NCBI RefSeq assembly: GCF_004765815.2
Contig: NZ_SBIS02000012.1
Coordinates: forward strand, 155,067-219,066
Length of the DNA: 64,000 nt
Source: Halorussus salinus
GTDB taxonomy: Archaea > Halobacteriota > Halobacteria > Halobacteriales > Haladaptataceae
Reading direction: 5' to 3'
How positions within the stretch are numbered: position 1 is the first letter of the stretch; the number at the start of each line of letters is the position of its first letter. The notes below the pieces were generated by a model. The model searched no databases. It saw only the letters and a program-made list of their open reading frames with translations, and was not told the DNA's origin. This document shows positions 27,695 through 35,710 of the stretch, piece after piece. Made by a program: the position numbers and the translations under genes.

Positions 27695-29542
27695 TCACAT
27701 CCGCCAATCGGGAGGCGATATTATATCCTCGACTTGACTCGGATCAAGAGACACTTCTGCTTGTTCACGCCCGGATTCCCGTGCAAGCTGAACATAGGAC
27801 ATTTCGTCCATCTTCTCTTTCATCACATCCTCGCCGTATTCATCCTGTATGTTCTCCATGAGAATCTGCGCACCTTCAATCGAGAGATCACTTTCATCAA
27901 TCATCCGATCAAACGGCTCCTCGCCTTGCTCTACTGATTCCGGGTCTATCGGTCCCGAGTTTACCGTTCCGGGGTCTACCGAACCCGGTTCTACTCCTTC
28001 AATCGAATTTCTCTCTTCTGCGTCAACTCCACCGCTTGGCATCTGAGACTCCTCGGCGATCTCCTCTATCGACCTACCGGATTCCCGAACTGACCCCATC
28101 GTCCGTGCAATTGACTTGCCGGTGTTCTCATCTTGGACTAACTTGCGTTCAAACCAGTTATCCCACTCCCCAAATTGATACGCAGCCGTGTCAGTATCCG
28201 GTCTTTTCTTTCCCATCGAACCAACGTTCCCACGGTCGCGGCCTTCTCGACCTTCTGTTTCTCCCCGTGATACTGCCTTCGACGCGGACTCTGGGACATT
28301 CTTGTAAGCAGATAGCTTGTTTTTTGTTGCTTGTGCTGCCTGCTTGGCTTTGGATAAATGGGGAGTTGAGGAAGGGGCCACTTCACGAGCGCTTTGGTGT
28401 TCTCCCTTCATCATGCGAGGTACCTTCTTCGGATTCTTTGCCCATGTCGTAGCTCCAGAGGCATAATGTAATCCTGCGCGCTTCGTCATGTTTGCGAGAG
28501 GCTTTGAACCCTGTTGGACGCGATTCTCTAGCTGGGCAGTCTTCTCCTCGACGAGTCCACCGTACTCGTCGCTGGACGCTTCGCCGAGGTCACCAACAGC
28601 CGTTCCACTCGCCGCTGATTCGACTTTCCCGAGTGTTTTGGACATCCCGGACAGCATCGCCCCCTTGAGCGCGAGATGGTAGAGGCCGAGCGAAGCGGCT
28701 GGTAGCACCATCGAGATAGTAGCTTGAGCGAATCCGCCGAGGTCTGGGAGAAAAGGAAGACTTTCCGACGAGAAAACGGTTGTTGCGAAGTCGAACATGC
28801 CAGCGACCAATATTGGAAGGAATGATAAAGCGATAAAGATCTCAAAGATTTTTGTGGTGATTCCGTTCAGGACCGGAACGTCAAGTAGGTAGATGACAGC
28901 CAGCAGGTGGATGTACTGCATTACGAATATCAAGAAGAGAATTCTGAAGAGATACGCTAACACGGCACCGATAAGGAGAGCGCCATCGAGACCGCTGACT
29001 CCGAGTGCCAGAAAGTTTCCACCGGGGGTTGCCGCCGCAGTGAGAAGTGCAGTGAGTTGTGTCGTAACGATAGGAAGGAGTTCATCGGGAGTCGGCGCAA
29101 GTGCTTTCGTCAGTCCGGAGAAGAAAACGAGGACGCCTGCGCCAAACGACCACGAGAACGGAAGTGTGACGAGCGCTCCGAAGATGCTAGTCTGGGCCTG
29201 ACGGGTTTTCTTTTGTGAGATGCCGGGAACAGCCTCGAGAACGCGAATCACGAGATAGAGAACGAACAGAATGGTAACTGCGGTTGGCATAACCTCCGAC
29301 CACGCAGTCTTAAACACGCTCGGCCACGGCGGATTTGCTGGCTTCTGGACGAGTGCAACGGTCGTTGGACAGTTCGGATACGACTGACTCGCTCCTTTGA
29401 CACACCGTTTTGGAACAGGTGTGTATAGGATAATCTCAAGCCCAGTTTGGATAATACCTTCGAGGCCGTCAATGAAGCCCGGTAAGAGCTTTTTGAATAT
29501 TCCAAGAAGTGCTTTTATGAAATCGGCGACTAAGTTAGCCAT
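27695..29542 (-). CDS. polytopic VirB6/TrbL-like membrane protein
   Basis: A 615-residue protein. Residues about 80-305 contain six or seven membrane helices with long Leu/Ile/Val stretches. An extracellular loop near residue 45-58 carries two Cys. The C-terminal half is a hydrophilic, charged cytoplasmic or surface tail. This is the plan of VirB6/TrbL proteins, which form the inner-membrane channel of type IV secretion systems. Its place between a Tat lipoprotein gene and the surface-protein gene fits. Sequence motifs alone would not identify the family. Confidence 0.7.
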   Translation of the reverse strand: MANLVADFIKALLGIFKKLLPGFIDGLEGIIQTGLEIILYTPVPKRCVKGASQSYPNCPTTVALVQKPANPPWPSVFKTAWSEVMPTAVTILFVLYLVIRVLEAVPGISQKKTRQAQTSIFGALVTLPFSWSFGAGVLVFFSGLTKALAPTPDELLPIVTTQLTALLTAAATPGGNFLALGVSGLDGALLIGAVLAYLFRILFLIFVMQYIHLLAVIYLLDVPVLNGITTKIFEIFIALSFLPILVAGMFDFATTVFSSESLPFLPDLGGFAQATISMVLPAASLGLYHLALKGAMLSGMSKTLGKVESAASGTAVGDLGEASSDEYGGLVEEKTAQLENRVQQGSKPLANMTKRAGLHYASGATTWAKNPKKVPRMMKGEHQSAREVAPSSTPHLSKAKQAAQATKNKLSAYKNVPESASKAVSRGETEGREGRDRGNVGSMGKKRPDTDTAAYQFGEWDNWFERKLVQDENTGKSIARTMGSVRESGRSIEEIAEESQMPSGGVDAEERNSIEGVEPGSVDPGTVNSGPIDPESVEQGEEPFDRMIDESDLSIEGAQILMENIQDEYGEDVMKEKMDEMSYVQLARESGREQAEVSLDPSQVEDIISPPDWRM

Positions 29543-29543
29543 T

Positions 29544-30341
29544 TTACTGAGGTTTCAGGTATTTCTGACAGGCTTTCTGCGGATCATCTGAGTCTTCTGT
29601 TACAAGACGATATTTGTTTTCGATATTTTCACCGATTTTTGTTGACAAAATGACGGACAGTTCTGTAGACTCACCGCATGTAAATTCGGAACCGAAGAGG
29701 AATGGTCCGTTTTGGGTCAAGAGTTGCTTAGTTTCTCCAGGCCGGATTGTGACATTCTCCAGTTGTTCATCTTGAAGTGTCTGGAGGCCAGAGAACAGTG
29801 AGGTGGACTCCTTTGACCATGGATTCGGCACCCCCGGCATCGTGACGAAGGTTATCTGTTGGGGAACCGTTCCCGTGTTAGAGATTTCTAGATAGGCCTG
29901 ATAGTGTTTTGCTCCGAGCGGCCACTCCACATCATCGGTCTGAAACCATGTCGCTACTCGGTCGATTTCTACGTTCGGTTGGAGGTCTACCGAGGCTTCA
30001 CCGATGACGTTGTCGGATGAGATGGCGACTACTCGATGGGTGCCACGGGGGACCGACTGCAAGATGTTGAACGACGCTTTGGTTGACCCGGTCGGAATCG
30101 ATTGCGACCCGAGCGATGGTGAACCGTCCGGCCCGATGACGTTCACCTTCTCGACGTCTGCTTCTGGGGACAGCGAGACGACGAGTTTCGTTCTATCGAT
30201 TGACGCCTTCTCGATAGCACCTTGCGTCTGTGTCGTAGTGGTGGTTGAACCTGATTCTGTGTTGGAAAGCATTCCGGCACATCCTGCAAGAGCAGTAAGC
30301 GAGGTGGTACCAGCGACTTGGAGCAGCGTACGTCGATTCAT
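29544..30341 (-). CDS. Tat-exported lipoprotein
   Basis: A 265-residue protein. The N-terminus MNRRTLLQ carries the twin-arginine motif, a short hydrophobic stretch and the lipobox LAGC at about 19-22. It would leave the cell folded by the Tat route and be lipid-anchored outside. The mature part is beta-rich and resembles haloarchaeal solute-binding-like or pilus-associated lipoproteins only in general shape. The stop lies one base before the VirB6-like gene. A VirB7-like stabilising role is a possibility. Confidence 0.75.
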   Translation of the reverse strand: MNRRTLLQVAGTTSLTALAGCAGMLSNTESGSTTTTTQTQGAIEKASIDRTKLVVSLSPEADVEKVNVIGPDGSPSLGSQSIPTGSTKASFNILQSVPRGTHRVVAISSDNVIGEASVDLQPNVEIDRVATWFQTDDVEWPLGAKHYQAYLEISNTGTVPQQITFVTMPGVPNPWSKESTSLFSGLQTLQDEQLENVTIRPGETKQLLTQNGPFLFGSEFTCGESTELSVILSTKIGENIENKYRLVTEDSDDPQKACQKYLKPQ

Positions 30342-30434
30342 TTGTGCCTGATTGTGTATCCTTTATTCAACCTTTTAATACTTAATTAACTGAAGTTAAC
30401 TATCAGGAAGGAACCCGTCTAGTCTACGCACGGT

Positions 30435-30630
30435 TCAACTAGTGGGACGAACGGGGACATTGTCTGTTGGCGGTGTCGCTAGCTGGTGTTCGCCGACGTT
30501 GAGACCGTATCCGTCGAGCAGATCCTCACGGACCTGCCGGAGCGAAGGGGCATCGAGATGCTCACTCTCGGGGCGGCCGAAGTCGTCGTCGGTATCCGAC
30601 CTCGGTGGAAACGGTGCGCGCCCTACTAAC
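30435..30630 (-). pseudogene. acidic gene remnant without start codon
   Basis: The minus-strand frame encodes about 60 residues of haloarchaeal character (DTDDDFGRPESEHLDAPSL, then Arg-Glu-Asp-Leu-Leu-Asp-Gly-Tyr) ending in TGA at 30435. It has no start and breaks off at palindrome copy 7. It is the 3' end of a lost gene that I cannot name. Confidence 0.5.
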
Positions 30631-30667
30631 CAATGAAGCGGTTTTCAGACAAGGACTCATTGGTTAG
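30626..30667. repeat. dispersed 42-bp palindrome, copy 7
   Basis: Perfect arms and a 22-base centre. It adjoins the gene remnant. Confidence 0.9.
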
Positions 30668-30752
30668 TAGAGTTGGTGGTGCAATCCGCTTTTCTCGCTC
30701 CGAGACAGGCACGCGGGTGTTCAAGCAGTGAGAGGCAAAATGCGGCCTGCGG

Positions 30753-30794
30753 CTAACCAATGAGTTCTATTCGGTAGACGGCGTCATTGGTTAG
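30753..30794. repeat. dispersed 42-bp palindrome, copy 8
   Basis: Perfect arms and a 22-base centre. The 50 bases on its right (TAGTAGC...GATACGCGAG) are shared with the DNA right of copy 11, so the element was duplicated together with flanking sequence. Confidence 0.9.
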
Positions 30795-31009
30795 TAGCCA
30801 TGCGACCCGGCGCTCGAACCAGATACGCGAGCGCGGTCGCGCTCGAGCGCAAGGTGTTTTGCAAACGTGGACACCGCGTGATGTGTGCAATTCTCGGCGT
30901 CGATTTCTGAGCGTGCGTGACCACGAGAGGACCACGAAAAGTAGTCCGACTCTAAACGTAGGGAAAAGCGATTGTTGGTGTTGGAGCCGATTCAACGCGA
31001 CGGCGAGCC

Positions 31010-31813
31010 TTACTCGTCAGGTGCTTCTAGCGTGAACTTCTGTACCGTGCGGGGGTTCGAGAACGTGGTGTTCGTCAGGCCAGTCCCCGTGATATCGATG
31101 TCGTACTTTTGGCCGGGATTCATAACGATCTCGAAGCGGGCGTAGACGGAGAACTCGGCAATTCCGGTCGGGTCCGAACCGCCGAAACCATCCCACTCGA
31201 ACGTCCTCATCGAGCCGTCCTTCGTCAAACCGACTAGTCCTGTAACGAACTCGCCAACATCCATCACCACGTTGTACGCGGTTCCAATCGTGCTATCGGC
31301 GGCGTCGATAGCTAAGCCCGCGACTTGCTTTCCGGTATCCGACAGGAAGTCCAGTGCTTCGTTGTTATTTCGCTCTTCGTACGTCCCCCAGCGACCGACC
31401 CAGTCACTGTCGTCTCGGAACTGAGCGTCATCTTCCGCTTTGTCGGGGTAGTCAACCTCGATGTCTGCTCCTACGAAGTTCTTGGACGCGCTACCATCGT
31501 CGTATGCCATCACGCCACTCAGGTCGGTCTCGACGCTAATCCGCCACTCTCTGTCACCGTCGTTCTGATACGCGTCGAAACTTACGTACTGGGACAAGAC
31601 ACGGTTTCGGGTGCTTCTTCCGATAGAAACGGAATCTTCGAATTCTTCGAAGGTTATCGTTTCTGCCGAGGCATCAGGGGAGGGTTTTACGTGTTGCCGG
31701 TCGTCGGCACTCACACTACCTGCCGAACCGAGAATGCCTGTTGCACCGACCGACGCGCCGAGCGATTTGAGAGTGGTTCTTCTGGAGACCAGACGATTCT
31801 GCTTCTGAGTCAC
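31010..31813 (-). CDS. Tat-exported secreted protein
   Basis: A 267-residue protein. The best start is the GTG at 31813: a TATA-like TATTTTATAC lies about 25-30 bases upstream, as in leaderless transcripts. The signal has LVSRRTTLKSLG (twin arginine), a hydrophobic Ala/Gly stretch and an Ala-Asp-Asp cleavage region near residue 40. The mature protein is beta-rich with no cysteines. No membrane anchor is seen. It is the first gene on the minus strand upstream of the secretion operon, but 670 bases and two palindromes separate it from the lipoprotein gene, so it is probably transcribed separately. Confidence 0.7.
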   Translation of the reverse strand: MTQKQNRLVSRRTTLKSLGASVGATGILGSAGSVSADDRQHVKPSPDASAETITFEEFEDSVSIGRSTRNRVLSQYVSFDAYQNDGDREWRISVETDLSGVMAYDDGSASKNFVGADIEVDYPDKAEDDAQFRDDSDWVGRWGTYEERNNNEALDFLSDTGKQVAGLAIDAADSTIGTAYNVVMDVGEFVTGLVGLTKDGSMRTFEWDGFGGSDPTGIAEFSVYARFEIVMNPGQKYDIDITGTGLTNTTFSNPRTVQKFTLEAPDE

Positions 31814-32138
31814 AAAAATCAATAGTTGTTAGAGTATAAAATATCTTTTTGCATATTAATGATATTAACAATTATACTGTGAGAGTTATCATTCTTAGAT
31901 ATAATTATAAGTAATTATAATAAATTTTATTTTTATATTCATAGTAATATCAGATGGGAGAGAGTCCAGACAACGTTCCCGTGCCGAAGCCCAGCAACAG
32001 CGGTACGCGCCCTGCCAGTTCTGTCAGCGTATCCGTGACGCTAGCCGGGAGGTGAGTAGCTAAGGACATCATTAGTTAGTACCAAGTCACCTCCAAGATG
32101 CAGTGTTATCTTGGGTGTCGCGTTGGTCCTATACTACG
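31814..32138. other. AT-rich promoter region and gene fragment
   Basis: Bases 31830-31950 are extremely AT-rich and carry the promoter of the Tat-exported gene. The rest is the zinc-ribbon fragment. A weak CATTAGTTAG at 32070-32079 resembles a right palindrome arm but lacks a clear partner. Confidence 0.5.
31977..32063 (+). pseudogene. C-terminal fragment of a zinc-ribbon gene
   Basis: The plus strand encodes RAEAQQQRYAPCQFCQRIR and a short tail up to TAA. This matches the C-termini of the zinc-ribbon genes at 47186-47581 and 63786-64000 (RYAPCQFC...RIR). Only the last 28 or so residues remain, directly before the duplicated module B. Confidence 0.7.
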
Positions 32139-32180
32139 CTAACCAATGCAGCTGGACGAAAACCATCTTTCATTGGTTAG
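32139..32180. repeat. dispersed 42-bp palindrome, copy 9
   Basis: Perfect arms and a 22-base centre. It is the outer end of duplicated module B, at the position matching copy 3 in module A, although the centres differ. Confidence 0.9.
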
Positions 32181-32521
32181 CGTGGCATACATCAAGGAGT
32201 TGCTTGGATTTTCGTGCGTGGTGTAGAACGCGATTTAAGTATGATTCGAGTAGTGTGAAATGTTCGTTTTCTCGGGATAGAAGTGTTCTAGCTTGTGTTT
32301 TGCTTTCAATAGTTTTAACTTAGATAAGTACCTAGTAATAGTTAAGAAAGCCGGGGCTATTCGGACGTGTTCTCTCTTCTCGGAGAACGGTCCACGGGTG
32401 TTCCAGCACCCGAGACCACGGCTTTCCGTTGGATGGAGAAAGCCATGTTCGAGTCAACATTACGCGAAGAAAAGCGTATCGCCAGCGAACTGCCTGCGGT
32501 CTTTTCCGAGGGGGTGTAAGT

Positions 32522-32698
32522 ATGGGGTGTCGCAAGTGCGGCTGTCCCACTCAGTACCGTATGTGTCGAGAGTGTGAGCGTATGGAGCGCGCCGAAGAAC
32601 AAGCGCGGCGCTCGGATCTCGGGCTTGACGTTGCGGACTGTCCTGAGTGTGGCGGTGAGACGAGTGGTGAGGGCGTTGTCTGTTGGAGGTGCCGGTAG
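32522..32698 (+). CDS. small double zinc-ribbon protein (copy B)
   Basis: A 58-residue protein, close paralogue of 2718-2894, with the same four CxxC pairs and charged linker helix. I start at the ATG at 32522. The frame is open further upstream to 32429, but a stop (TAA) in the aligned position and the shorter paralogue argue against the longer form. TAG is followed at once by the ATG of the next gene. The function is unknown. Confidence 0.8.
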   Translation: MGCRKCGCPTQYRMCRECERMERAEEQARRSDLGLDVADCPECGGETSGEGVVCWRCR

Positions 32699-32699
32699 G

Positions 32700-33074
32700 A
32701 TGGCGTATGCCGAACCCGACGGCGAGACCGTGCGCGTCGAAACCGACATCGAGCAGGTGTTGACCGGCCTGCAAGTCGGGGTGGACGGTGCGAGAGGCAC
32801 GTGTTGCTGTTGCGGCCGGGACCTATATGACGGACATTATGTGACCGTCTACGCGTATCGCACCGCCGGACACGACCAGTGGAACCTCCCACGGGCCTAC
32901 TGTCGCGAGTGCAACGGTGGCAACATCGAGATACCCACGCTCGGGACAAATGAGGTCGTCGCGACCACGTTCCTCGGAGTGATGCAGGCGGCCGCATCAC
33001 AGACGACGCGGTTGGTGTTGACGGGCGTCGAGATAGAGGAGTACAGCGGGCCGGACGACGGGAGCGAGGCGTAG
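32700..33074 (+). CDS. small zinc-finger protein (copy B)
   Basis: A 124-residue protein, paralogue of 2343-2717. The CCCC-Gly cluster (about 35-39) and the CREC pair (about 71-74) are retained, so both copies may be active. Substitutions between the copies are mostly conservative, which suggests selection on the protein. It is translated from an ATG one base after the stop of the preceding gene. Confidence 0.8.
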   Translation: MAYAEPDGETVRVETDIEQVLTGLQVGVDGARGTCCCCGRDLYDGHYVTVYAYRTAGHDQWNLPRAYCRECNGGNIEIPTLGTNEVVATTFLGVMQAAASQTTRLVLTGVEIEEYSGPDDGSEA

Positions 33075-33174
33075 CGGACGGACCGGGGTGGGGCCTCCTT
33101 CTTGATTGCTAGCGGATGGTACTCGATTAATTAGTCCAGTAGACGGGGAACGTCGAGGCGGAGAGTATCTCTCG

Positions 33175-33217
33175 CTAACCAATGAAACCGATGCCCGGAA
33201 ATCGCTCCATTGGTTAG
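33175..33217. repeat. dispersed palindrome, copy 10
   Basis: Perfect 10-base arms with a 23-base centre, one longer than usual. Confidence 0.9.
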
Positions 33218-33304
33218 CGGTATTGCTGATACAATCCATCTTCTCGCTACTTAATGACCAAGCCGATGTTTTCCGAGCGGAGAGAATCAAAATACGGCCT
33301 AGTG

Positions 33305-33346
33305 CAAACTGATGAATGCTATCTAGAAGCGGGCGTCATTGGTTAG
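33305..33346. repeat. dispersed palindrome, copy 11 (decayed left arm)
   Basis: The right arm CATTGGTTAG is intact. At exactly the expected distance (22-base centre) the left arm reads CAAACTGATG, 7 of 10 bases as in the consensus. Confidence 0.7.
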
Positions 33347-33413
33347 TAGCAATGGGACTTGACGCTCGAATCGGATACGCGAGTGCAGAGCAATTTCTGA
33401 GCGCGCCGTTGAG

Positions 33414-33509
33414 ATGGGGTCAGTGACGCCCGAGGAGATCGCCGAGGTGCTGGATACCGAGGAGTTGCCGGTCGAAGCCGAGACGAACTGGTCGGTCGGA
33501 AGTGAGTGA
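33414..33509 (+). CDS. short acidic open frame, possibly a gene remnant
   Basis: 31 codons, very acidic (MGSVTPEEIAEVLDTEELPV...). It reads like the end or a truncated part of a haloarchaeal protein. It ends 50 bases before the antitoxin gene. It could be an upstream peptide or a remnant; there is little support for an independent gene. Confidence 0.3.
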   Translation: MGSVTPEEIAEVLDTEELPVEAETNWSVGSE

Positions 33510-33559
33510 ACGCTTCACTCGGCGTAACCGTTATTGCTACACAAATTCAACACACAGCC

Positions 33560-33844
33560 ATGTCCGAGGCCGATACTCCTCCCGATAAGACGACCGTGAA
33601 CATCCGGATAACCGAGACGTTTCTCGCCGACGTGGACGGGACGTGGAAGGAACTGGGCTACAACAGCCGGAGCGAGTTCATCCGAGACGTGCTGCGCGAC
33701 GCGGTGAAGCATCCCGACTTCGACCGCGCCGACCTGAAAGCGATGCTCGCCAGCGAGGTGGACATCCAAGAAGGGCGGACCAGTTCCAGCGACGAGGTGA
33801 AGGACGAGTACGACCTCGGCGACGGTGCGACGGACGATGAGTGA
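33560..33844 (+). CDS. ribbon-helix-helix antitoxin
   Basis: A 94-residue protein. Residues about 8-50 fit the ribbon-helix-helix fold: a TVNIRIT strand, a helix, then a GYNSRSEFIRDVLRDAV helix-turn-helix typical of ParD/CopG-type antitoxins. The acidic C-terminal tail would wrap the toxin. The start at 33560 is taken because the upstream extension lacks homologous character. Its end overlaps the toxin gene by eight bases. Such antitoxins also repress their own operon. Confidence 0.85.
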   Translation: MSEADTPPDKTTVNIRITETFLADVDGTWKELGYNSRSEFIRDVLRDAVKHPDFDRADLKAMLASEVDIQEGRTSSSDEVKDEYDLGDGATDDE

Positions 33845-34118
33845 CGAGTGGGACTGGCGGCTCACCGACAGCGCGGAACGGACCTTCGACGGCCTCGACG
33901 ACTACGCCCGCGAGCGCGTCGTCTCGAAGCTGGACGAAGTAGTCGAGGACCAGTGGCGAGACCCCGACGATTACCTCGAACCGCTGGCCGGTGTACCACA
34001 CCAGAAGCTCCGGGTTGGGCCGTTTCGCGTCGGGTGTCGGCTGAGTCGAAACGAGAAGGTTCTGTGGGTCTTGACGATCAAGAAGCGCGGTGGCGACGCC
34101 TACCGGAGCGACGACTGA
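33837..34118 (+). CDS. RelE/ParE-family toxin
   Basis: A 93-residue protein with the RelE/ParE plan: an N-terminal WRLTDSAERTFDGLD strand-helix, a VPHQKLRVGPFRVGCRL beta-hairpin and a final VLWVLTIKKRGGDAY strand with basic residues. RelE toxins cut mRNA on the ribosome and ParE toxins poison gyrase; the sequence does not tell which. The ATG lies inside the antitoxin gene, the usual layout of type II toxin-antitoxin pairs. On a plasmid it would stabilise inheritance. Confidence 0.85.
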   Translation: MSDEWDWRLTDSAERTFDGLDDYARERVVSKLDEVVEDQWRDPDDYLEPLAGVPHQKLRVGPFRVGCRLSRNEKVLWVLTIKKRGGDAYRSDD

Positions 34119-34195
34119 CCCGTCTCCGGACCACTTTCACTTTCAGCGTACTATAGAACGAGCTTCATTATGGATCCGGTTTCTCGGAGAAGTGC

Positions 34196-34279
34196 ATGGT
34201 AGCTACGAACCCCGAGGAGACCGGTACCGAGCGAATCGAGCGACCCATCGGCGTCGAGGAGGTGGTCAGTCGTGCCTGA
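34196..34279 (+). CDS. 27-residue leader open frame before the methylase
   Basis: A short ATG frame whose TGA overlaps the GTG start of the methylase gene, with a TATA-like ACTATAG about 45 bases upstream. It could couple translation into the methylase gene or be a relic of a longer gene. There is no recognisable product. Confidence 0.35.
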   Translation: MVATNPEETGTERIERPIGVEEVVSRA

Positions 34280-35480
34280 CGCGGTGTTCCCGTTCCCCGG
34301 CGGGAAGTCGCGGCTCGCGTCGTGGATACTGGAGTACGTGCCCGAACACACCTGCTTCGTGGAGGTGTTCGGCGGCGCGGCTGGCGTGCTGGTGAACAAG
34401 GACCCCGACCGAAGTACCGTCGAGGTGTACAACGACCGGGACGGCGACCTCGTGCAGTTCTTCGAGGTGCTATGCGACCGCGAGGAGGAGCTGGTCGAGT
34501 GGCTGGAGACGGTGCCGTACTCGCGGGAGGTGCATTCGGAGTGGGCCGACGCGTTCTACAACGGGTATCGGCCCAGCGACGCGGTCGAGCGCGCCGGGCA
34601 GTTCTTCTACCTGCAGTACTCGCAGTGGGGGTCCGGCTACGCGACTATCAACGGCTTCGGAACGAGTAAGGTGACGAACGAGGCCCAGAGCTACGCGAAC
34701 AAGATCGACCGACTCGGGGAGTTCGCCGAGCGGTTCGACGACGTGGTGCTGGAGAACCTCGACTGGTCGGAGGTGTTCGAGAAATACGACGGCGAGGAGA
34801 CCGTCTTCTACTGCGACCCCCCGTACGTCGGCAAGAAGGGGTACTACCCCGTCTCGGACATCGAGCATTCGGAGTTCGTCTCGGCGCTGGTTGAGGAGGG
34901 CGACTGGCTGGTGTCGGACGCCGAGCTACCCGGCGGGTTGGACGACTATCCGGGTGTCGGGCGCGGCGAGAAAAAACGTCATGGGCAACGGAAAGTCCGG
35001 GAGCGCGAAGAGGACGCGCTCGACCGCGGCGGCGCAGTCGCCCACTCGACGGCCGACCTCCTACCGCTTCAACGTCTCGCTCGCTACGACGATGAAATGC
35101 TCGCGAGCGTCACAAATCGGAAGCCAGACGAGCTTACCGCCAAAGCGTGGCGGGAGCGCGACGATCCCGGCCGCTATCAGTTGTGGACGAGCGGGAGCAG
35201 TGGGTGGCTTGTCTACCTCAAATCCTCCGACCTTGCGGACTGGATTCGCGCGAACGAGGAGGGTGTCTCGAAAAGTTACGCCCAAGAACTTGCTCAACGG
35301 ACGCTCGACGCCATGCAGGAACTGAGCAAGCATCGGCTCATCACCACTCAGAAGAAACGCACCGCGGACGGCCTGACATACAAGGAGAACGTCGTGGTGT
35401 TGACCGAGGAGGCCGACCTGCCGGGCGAGCGGTCGCTCGGTGAGAGTGATGGTCCGGCAACAGACGAGGTGGCCGGATAG
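34272..35480 (+). CDS. Dam-type adenine methylase fused to a fragment of a coiled-coil plasmid protein
   Basis: A 402-residue protein. Residues 1-235 form a Dam-class N6-adenine DNA methyltransferase: PFPGGKSRLASWI at the N-terminus, the FVEVFGGAAGV SAM-binding loop and the catalytic DPPY at 182-185. Residues about 247-402 match the C-terminal half of the 62235-63155 protein (EDALDRGGAVAHSTADLLP onward). At A6 (34971-34976) the frame changes. In the alternative frame the sequence reads KNVMGNGKSGSAK, which looks like the true end of such methylases. So the methylase has lost its C-terminus by a one-base frameshift and recombination. Activity is uncertain because the core motifs remain but the tail is gone. 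The GTG start overlaps the short leader frame. Confidence 0.75.
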   Translation: MPDAVFPFPGGKSRLASWILEYVPEHTCFVEVFGGAAGVLVNKDPDRSTVEVYNDRDGDLVQFFEVLCDREEELVEWLETVPYSREVHSEWADAFYNGYRPSDAVERAGQFFYLQYSQWGSGYATINGFGTSKVTNEAQSYANKIDRLGEFAERFDDVVLENLDWSEVFEKYDGEETVFYCDPPYVGKKGYYPVSDIEHSEFVSALVEEGDWLVSDAELPGGLDDYPGVGRGEKKRHGQRKVREREEDALDRGGAVAHSTADLLPLQRLARYDDEMLASVTNRKPDELTAKAWRERDDPGRYQLWTSGSSGWLVYLKSSDLADWIRANEEGVSKSYAQELAQRTLDAMQELSKHRLITTQKKRTADGLTYKENVVVLTEEADLPGERSLGESDGPATDEVAG

Positions 35481-35710
35481 CGGAGTGGCCGGACGAAATT
35501 AGACCCCGAGAGGGCCGTCTCTCGCTCCCGAACCACCACAATCAACCCCGAACCGAATTCGCTACGACATGTAGCCCACCCCTTAGGGCGGCTCCTCGTG
35601 GCGGTGACACCTGACGACTACCTGTCGGTCTATCAATTCCAGCGGCATCCAGCGGCAAACATAGAGAGGTGGAGGTGAGAGAAGGACCGCCAACAGCGTC
35701 TGTGGCCGGG
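34995..35710. repeat. inverted duplication, arm A
   Basis: This DNA (the end of the fusion gene plus about 230 bases beyond it) recurs in opposite orientation at about 61985-62700. Similarity includes non-coding DNA, for example the ACATGTAGCCCACCCC and CCGCCAACAGCGTCTGTGGC words, so it is a duplication of a DNA segment and not protein homology alone. Confidence 0.8.

Larger units (their letters stand above)
30342..31009. other. intergenic region with gene remnant and two palindromes
   Basis: It holds an AT-rich promoter-like stretch for the lipoprotein gene (about 30360-30405), a gene fragment (30435-30630) and palindrome copies 7 and 8. No intact gene is visible. Confidence 0.6.
32139..33074. 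repeat. inverted duplicated module, copy B
   Basis: Counterpart of 2343-3283 in opposite orientation: palindrome, long upstream region, double zinc-ribbon gene and second zinc-finger gene in the same order and spacing. Confidence 0.8.
33075..33413. other. intergenic region with two palindromes
   Basis: It contains palindrome copies 10 and 11 and the 50-base segment shared with the right flank of copy 8. No gene is seen. Confidence 0.6.

Noticed and set aside
32064..32080. CATTAGTTAG as a further palindrome copy
   Set aside because: No left arm at the expected distance; similar lone words (38763-38772, 52924-52931) show this can arise by chance.
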